Below are positions 6,403 to 9,501 of a DNA stretch of 9,501 nt, piece after piece. Both the position numbers and the translations under genes were made by a program. Position 1 is the stretch's first letter, and every line of letters begins with the position of its first letter. The stretch covers positions 1 through 9,501 of the forward strand of contig CALCJG010000358.1 in the NCBI GenBank assembly GCA_937967705.1, in the 5' to 3' direction. The notes below the pieces were generated by a model that made no database searches, was not told the DNA's origin, and was given only the letters and a program-made list of their open reading frames with translations. This stretch comes from an uncultured Spirochaetia bacterium (GTDB lineage: Bacteria > Spirochaetota > UBA4802 > JAGODF01).

Positions 6403-7089
6403 TCAATCCAGTTCCTGTATCCGCTTGAGGTCGCTTCGGCGCCCCAGGAAGAGGAGCAGGGAGTTTTCGGGGATGATGTCGTCCGCAGTGGGGGCGATCT
6501 TCATGTTATCCCACTCCGGGGCATCGGGGGTCCAGTTCTTGTCCCCCTGGCCGAACTTTATCCCCAGGATCTGGCAGCGGAACCGCGCCCCAATCTGAAG
6601 ATCCCGGATGTTCTTCCCGATGAAGCTTTTGGGGGGATGAATGTTCATCACCACGTAATCCCCGGTGAGGGGGATGTAGTCCAGGACATTGCGCAGGGAG
6701 AGGGTCTTTCCCGCTCTCGCGGCTGAATCGCGATCCGGGAAAACGATGTTGAAGACACCCATCTGTTCCATGATGCGGCAGTGATGCTCCGAGGCGGCCC
6801 GCACGGTGATATGCTCCACCCCCATCTCCTTCAGGGCCATGGTGACCAGTATGCTGGTGTCGATCTCGCCGATCGATACGATCACGCCGCTGAACTCCCT
6901 GACCCCGAGTTTTTCCAGGAGGAAGCGGTCTGCCGCGTCCCCCGTAAGGGCATGGGTGAGATAATCCCGCGCCGCGTCCAGTCTGTCCCTGCGCAGATCC
7001 AGCCCCGTCACCTCCGATCCGTACTCCCGAAGGCTTTTGGCCGCGTGCAGTCCGAAGTTACCCAGTCCGATTATCAGAAATCTCTGCAT
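6403..7089 (-). CDS. ktrA: KtrA/TrkA-type RCK protein, K+ transport regulator
   Basis: 228 residues, the usual KtrA length. An RCK N-terminal Rossmann domain (1 to about 135) opens with FLIIGLGNFGLHAAKSL; the GLGNFG nucleotide loop is at 8-13 and the acidic residue closing the second strand is D31 (LDLRRDRLD), which favours binding of NAD(H) or adenine nucleotides. TGDAAD (49-54) and SIGEIDTSILVTMALKEMG (72-90) are typical of the family. Residues about 140-225 form the RCK_C/TrkA_C domain, which binds c-di-AMP in Firmicute KtrA. The protein forms a cytosolic ring that gates a KtrB/TrkH membrane K+ transporter in response to ATP/ADP. No KtrB gene lies beside it. It is convergent to the permease gene and has its own promoter. 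The start is supported by GGGAGGAGAGG just upstream on this strand. Confidence 0.9.
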   Translation of the reverse strand: MQRFLIIGLGNFGLHAAKSLREYGSEVTGLDLRRDRLDAARDYLTHALTGDAADRFLLEKLGVREFSGVIVSIGEIDTSILVTMALKEMGVEHITVRAASEHHCRIMEQMGVFNIVFPDRDSAARAGKTLSLRNVLDYIPLTGDYVVMNIHPPKSFIGKNIRDLQIGARFRCQILGIKFGQGDKNWTPDAPEWDNMKIAPTADDIIPENSLLLFLGRRSDLKRIQELD

Positions 7090-7135
7090 GGCATCCTCTC
7101 CTCCCGCAACGAAAATGATCGATTCTCAGACCCGC

Positions 7136-7164
7136 ATTATAGAATCCCGGGAGAGAAAAGGAAA
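7136..7164 (-). promoter_or_regulatory. Promoter of ktrA
   Basis: On the minus strand a perfect TATAAT (7141-7136) lies 46 bases upstream of the ktrA start. At 17-base spacing the -35 position reads TTTCCT (7164-7159), which is weak. It suggests that ktrA is transcribed separately from the phzF-like gene upstream. Confidence 0.6.
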
Positions 7165-7189
7165 TCATTTTTTTGGCCGCCCCGGCCGG

Positions 7190-8083
7190 TCATCCCGGGC
7201 CGAGGCAGTAATGACCGTCGATCCTGACCGTTGCGGAACCGCCGAAGAGCACCCTCTCCTCACCGCCTTCCCGATGACTGGAAAGCCGAATGAGGTTGGG
7301 ACTCTCCCTTAAACCGTTCTGCTCCAGAAGCATCGGGGCCCCGTCCCAGCGGCTTTCCCGAAGGAGATAACAGCCGAAGGCGGAATTGCCCGAACCGGTG
7401 GCGGGATCCTCCAGATAGCCGAACTTCGGGGCAAAGACCCTCGTCCGGAATAGGCAGTCCCCGCGGGCCGTCTGAGTCGAAAAGACCAGCACGATGTCCG
7501 CCCCGCAGCGGAGGCAGAAGTCCCTGAGGACGGCCTCTTCGGGATGGAGAGCCAGGCAGGCATCGAGATCCTTCACGGGCACGATGAGGGTGTTGAGCCC
7601 GGCGTTGATGAAAGACGCCCTCCATTCATCGCCGGCCGCCGGCGCCCCGCCCAGGGCGGAGCGGATCTCCGTCTCATCGGCGGGCAGCGCCCGATAGCTC
7701 GGAGCGGGGGCGGTGATGTAGACGGCATCCTCCGACGGGATGCGGTTGTAGACGGGAAGGAACGCATCCCCCACCCGGATGCGGAACTCCTCCCGGGAAT
7801 TGAGATCGGGACGATCCAAGATATAATCATACATCGCGGCGATGGTGCCGTGACCGCAGAAGTCCACCTCGCACTCCGACGAGAAGTACCGGAGGTACGC
7901 CCCCTCCCCCTCCGGGAAGAGGTAGACCACCTCGCTGACGAAGCCCTTCAGTTCCCGCGCCAGGCGCTGCATCTCCTCTTCCGTAATTTCATCGGAATCC
8001 CGCAGGTAGACACAGCCGGCCGGGTTGCCGGGGGAGTCCCCCCTGGTAAAGGCATCAATCTTTTTGAAACGGAATCTCTTCAT
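7190..8083 (-). CDS. PhzF-family isomerase/epimerase-like protein
   Basis: 297 residues, the normal length for this two-lobed diaminopimelate-epimerase fold. Family marks in order are: an N-terminal KIDAFTRGDSPGNPAGCVYL (residues 8-27), the catalytic acid E51 in FVSEVVYLFP, FSSECEVDFCGHGTIAA (67-83), and APKFGYLEDPATGSGNSAFG (218-237), then VLFGGSATVRIDG near the end. PhzF of phenazine synthesis uses the equivalent glutamate to isomerise trans-2,3-dihydro-3-hydroxyanthranilate. Most family members outside phenazine clusters have unknown substrates, and no phenazine genes are seen here, so the reaction is undetermined. The predicted location is cytosol. Divergent from the membrane-protein gene at 8294; about 100 bases separate its stop from the ktrA start, and ktrA has its own promoter. 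Confidence 0.88.
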   Translation of the reverse strand: MKRFRFKKIDAFTRGDSPGNPAGCVYLRDSDEITEEEMQRLARELKGFVSEVVYLFPEGEGAYLRYFSSECEVDFCGHGTIAAMYDYILDRPDLNSREEFRIRVGDAFLPVYNRIPSEDAVYITAPAPSYRALPADETEIRSALGGAPAAGDEWRASFINAGLNTLIVPVKDLDACLALHPEEAVLRDFCLRCGADIVLVFSTQTARGDCLFRTRVFAPKFGYLEDPATGSGNSAFGCYLLRESRWDGAPMLLEQNGLRESPNLIRLSSHREGGEERVLFGGSATVRIDGHYCLGPG

Positions 8084-8106
8084 CCTCTCATCCCCCCCAC
8101 CTGTTA

Positions 8107-8116
8107 TTACCGGTAA
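8107..8116 (-). promoter_or_regulatory. Palindrome upstream of the phzF-like gene, possible operator
   Basis: TTACCGGTAA is a perfect 10-base palindrome 24 bases upstream of the start codon. It overlaps a minus-strand TAATAA (8109-8104) that could be a -10 box, although no -35 match is found at 16-18 bases. It may bind a dimeric repressor; it could also be chance. Confidence 0.25.
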
Positions 8117-8293
8117 CCCGGCCTCGATTCCCGGAAAACCGTGGAACCCGCACGTATTAGCCAGGGACCCCCGGGGCCTGTCAAGAAAGAAGCGCGGCAG
8201 ACGCTCCCGGGGTAAATGTTTTTTGCTTGCCCTGAGTCTGAGGCCGGATTACCCTGAACGGGTTGCTTCGCTTCGACGATCAGGGAGGTCCCC

Positions 8294-8674
8294 ATGAAGG
8301 AAATCATGCTCTATTCCGGCATCATCAACGTTCTCTGCTTCTTTATGCATGAATTTGACGCCTTCCACCGGGGGGAATGGAAAATGTTCAAACCGCTGAG
8401 AGCCCTTTCCGAGAAGAACCAGTACACGCTCTTCCTCTATGTTCACATCCCCTTCTGCCTCTTCTTCTTCTATTATCTCTGGACTGTCTGGAATTTCAGC
8501 AACCTCTGCCTCTGGATCGCCGTCAACGGCTTCGGGGTCCTTCATCTCGTCATCCACCTCCTGGCGAGAAAATGGGAGTCCAACGTCTTCTCCTCTTTTC
8601 ATTCCTTCCTTTTCATCTCCGGGGCGGCGCTTACCGGCCTGATCAACCTTCTGCTCGTCGGCTATTACCGTTAG
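8294..8674 (+). CDS. Small four-helix membrane protein with conserved-looking His/Glu (DUF6713-like)
   Basis: 126 residues from ATG 8294, with GGGAGG (8283-8288) 5 bases upstream. Four hydrophobic segments lie at about 5-18, 46-66, 70-91 and 100-122, so it is an inner-membrane protein. The first helix ends in MHEFDAFHRGEW (18-29), which resembles the HELDA...HEWR motif I associate with the DUF6713 family; that assignment is from memory. Polar residues sit at helix ends: H19, E20, D22, H25 and E28, H51-I-P53, H84 and H88 (HLVIH), and H103. This pattern could make a metal or cofactor site, but no catalytic function is established. The VOC-fold gene follows 36 bases downstream and is probably co-transcribed. 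Confidence 0.75.
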   Translation: MKEIMLYSGIINVLCFFMHEFDAFHRGEWKMFKPLRALSEKNQYTLFLYVHIPFCLFFFYYLWTVWNFSNLCLWIAVNGFGVLHLVIHLLARKWESNVFSSFHSFLFISGAALTGLINLLLVGYYR

Positions 8675-8679
8675 CCGAC
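8657..8679 (+). repeat. Hairpin spanning the stop codon of the small membrane protein
   Basis: GTCGGCTA (8657-8664) and TAGCCGAC (8672-8679) form a perfect 8-pair stem with a 7-base loop. The TAG stop is the start of the 3' arm. No T-run follows, so it is not an intrinsic terminator. It could tune expression between the two genes or stabilise the mRNA. Confidence 0.4.
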
Positions 8680-8710
8680 CCCGGTCACTGCCGAAGCGCG
8701 AAGGACGCCC

Positions 8711-9112
8711 ATGATACCGATCATCGACCACATCAACCGGCATGTCTCCGACGTGTGGAAGCACGCGGACTTCTATACCGGGGTTTTGGGCTACGAGCTG
8801 ATCGGGAGCGGACTCAAGACGGGGGGAGAACGTTTCGTGATCCTCCGGGGCTCCGGACACGAGCTCTTCCTCTCGGAAAAGGAGGGTTTTTCTGCCGGCA
8901 CGGGCAGTCTCCGGCACATCGGCTACGCGGTTCCGGACATCGAGGAGTTCCGCAGAGCCCTCCTGCTGACCGGGTATTCCGAAGAGGATCTGCAGATCGT
9001 GGAAAAGCCCTGCTCCCGGCAGATATACCTGCGCGACCCGGACGGCATGGAGATCGACGTCATTCAGTGGACGGACAAGGAGGGGTTCTACGGCAGCCAG
9101 AGAAAGGAGTGA
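8711..9112 (+). CDS. VOC/glyoxalase-fold metalloprotein
   Basis: 133 residues, one VOC domain made of two beta-alpha-beta-beta-beta units. It starts MIPIIDHINRHVSD and has FYTGVLGYELI (21-31), HELFL (50-54), LRHIGYAVPDIEEF (67-80) and LRDPDGMEIDVIQW (107-120). The four family metal positions appear as H7, E51, H69 and E114, the set used by glyoxalase I, fosfomycin-resistance proteins and ring-cleavage dioxygenases. The substrate cannot be told from sequence. The start is supported by GAAGGA (8700-8705), 5 bases upstream. It probably shares a transcript with the membrane protein before it, and its stop lies 7 bases from the end of the convergent phosphatase gene. Confidence 0.88.
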   Translation: MIPIIDHINRHVSDVWKHADFYTGVLGYELIGSGLKTGGERFVILRGSGHELFLSEKEGFSAGTGSLRHIGYAVPDIEEFRRALLLTGYSEEDLQIVEKPCSRQIYLRDPDGMEIDVIQWTDKEGFYGSQRKE

Positions 9113-9119
9113 CTCCCCT

Positions 9120-9501
9120 TCAGCGTATCTCGAAGCCGATCAGGGTGATGTCATCATGCGGAGGGGCCTCCCCGCGGAAACGGCGGATCTCCTCCAGCAA
9201 GGCATCCAGGGTCTCGGGGAGGGAAACCCTCCTCGTCTTGCGGAAGAGGTCCAGGAGCTCCTCCTCGAAGCCGATCATCTCGTTGTCCGTGTTGACCGTC
9301 TCCGGGATGCCATCGGTGTAGAGGAAGAGCCGGTCGCCGCTGAGCATCTGCTCCTCATGGACCCGGTAATCCACCCTCTCGGTAACCCCCAGAATCGTCC
9401 CGCTATCCCCTGAATACGAGACCGACCCGTCCCAGCGCATGAGAACGGGGAAGGCGTGACCCCCGTTGGCAAAGCGCAGACTCACGCCGGTGCCCGGGTA
9501 G
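9120..9501 (-). CDS. SpoIIE/RsbU-type PP2C serine phosphatase, C-terminal part
   Basis: The C-terminal part of a protein whose start lies beyond the right edge; the frame is open to the last base. A GTG at 9485 is not a plausible start because the PP2C fold would be cut in the middle. Visible motifs are LRFANGGHAFPVLMR (like RYANAGH.P.LL), a GTILGV turn, GDRLFLYTDGIPET with the metal-binding D-G pair, and APPHDDITLIGFEIR with the final DD metal ligands. These are typical of Mn/Mg-dependent phosphatases that dephosphorylate anti-sigma antagonists or other partner-switching proteins. Any sensory or receiver domain that would show the input lies outside the window. Confidence 0.9.
   Translation of the reverse strand, partial: YPGTGVSLRFANGGHAFPVLMRWDGSVSYSGDSGTILGVTERVDYRVHEEQMLSGDRLFLYTDGIPETVNTDNEMIGFEEELLDLFRKTRRVSLPETLDALLEEIRRFRGEAPPHDDITLIGFEIR

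Noticed and set aside
7163..7192. GGCCG...CGGCC stem next to a run of seven T (7168-7174), as a terminator for the phzF-like gene.
   Set aside because: On the minus strand the run reads as A after the stem, and on the plus strand the T-run precedes the stem. Neither orientation gives an intrinsic terminator.
7190..8083. Phenazine biosynthesis role for the PhzF-like gene.
   Set aside because: No other phz gene is in the window, and most PhzF-family proteins are not phenazine enzymes.
8252..8285. CCCTGA/TCAGGG stem upstream of the small membrane protein gene, as a regulatory leader.
   Set aside because: Only 6 pairs with a 22-base loop and partial overlap with the ribosome site; no known leader motif is recognised.

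Overview
The window is GC-rich DNA with dense coding. It most likely comes from a spirochaete. The main clue is the second gene, which twice carries the signature block of spirochaetal FlaB flagellins (FlaB: ASMWFHIGANMDQR followed by IGTMTA.ALG.RD; here SIWF...HQRERV followed by TIT.RSLNLRDG). The assignment rests on these flagellin-like proteins alone and was not checked by any search.

Region 1 (1-2414, + strand) holds two overlapping genes (ATGA overlap at 1347-1350). Both appear to encode diverged flagellin relatives. The first (46-1350) has a twin-arginine-like leader, about 180 unrecognised residues, and a C-terminal half that follows the flagellin core. The second (1347-2414) has two flagellin-core modules in tandem. 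Neither shows the conserved N-terminal flagellin assembly helix or the terminal C-terminal helix, so neither looks like an ordinary filament subunit. This is the least familiar part of the window.

Region 2 (2415-6332, + strand) is a potassium/amino-acid transport unit. A strong sigma70-type promoter (TTGACG-17-TATATT) drives a leader with a clear cyclic di-AMP (ydaO/yuaA) riboswitch. An intrinsic terminator follows the aptamer, and then a hairpin that pairs with the Shine-Dalgarno sequence. Next comes a KimA-type K+ importer of the APC superfamily (2697-4703). After a possible intergenic attenuator there is a YfnA/CAT-type amino-acid permease (4827-6332). The expected logic is that high c-di-AMP, which signals ample K+, shuts off KimA synthesis.

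Region 3 (6403-8083, - strand) has a KtrA/TrkA-type RCK regulator of K+ channels with its own promoter (TATAAT) and, upstream of it, a PhzF-family isomerase-like protein. KtrA proteins gate KtrB-type K+ transporters and are c-di-AMP receptors in some bacteria, so K+ homeostasis is a theme of this locus. No KtrB partner is in the window.

Region 4 (8294-9501) has a small histidine-bearing four-helix membrane protein (DUF6713-like) and a VOC/glyoxalase-fold protein on the + strand. Convergent to them is the C-terminal end of a SpoIIE/RsbU-type PP2C serine phosphatase that runs off the window edge.

No rRNA or tRNA gene, insertion sequence, CRISPR array or phage module was seen. All stretches without a gene are shorter than 300 bases. 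The longest, 2415-2696, is filled by the promoter, riboswitch and expression platform.
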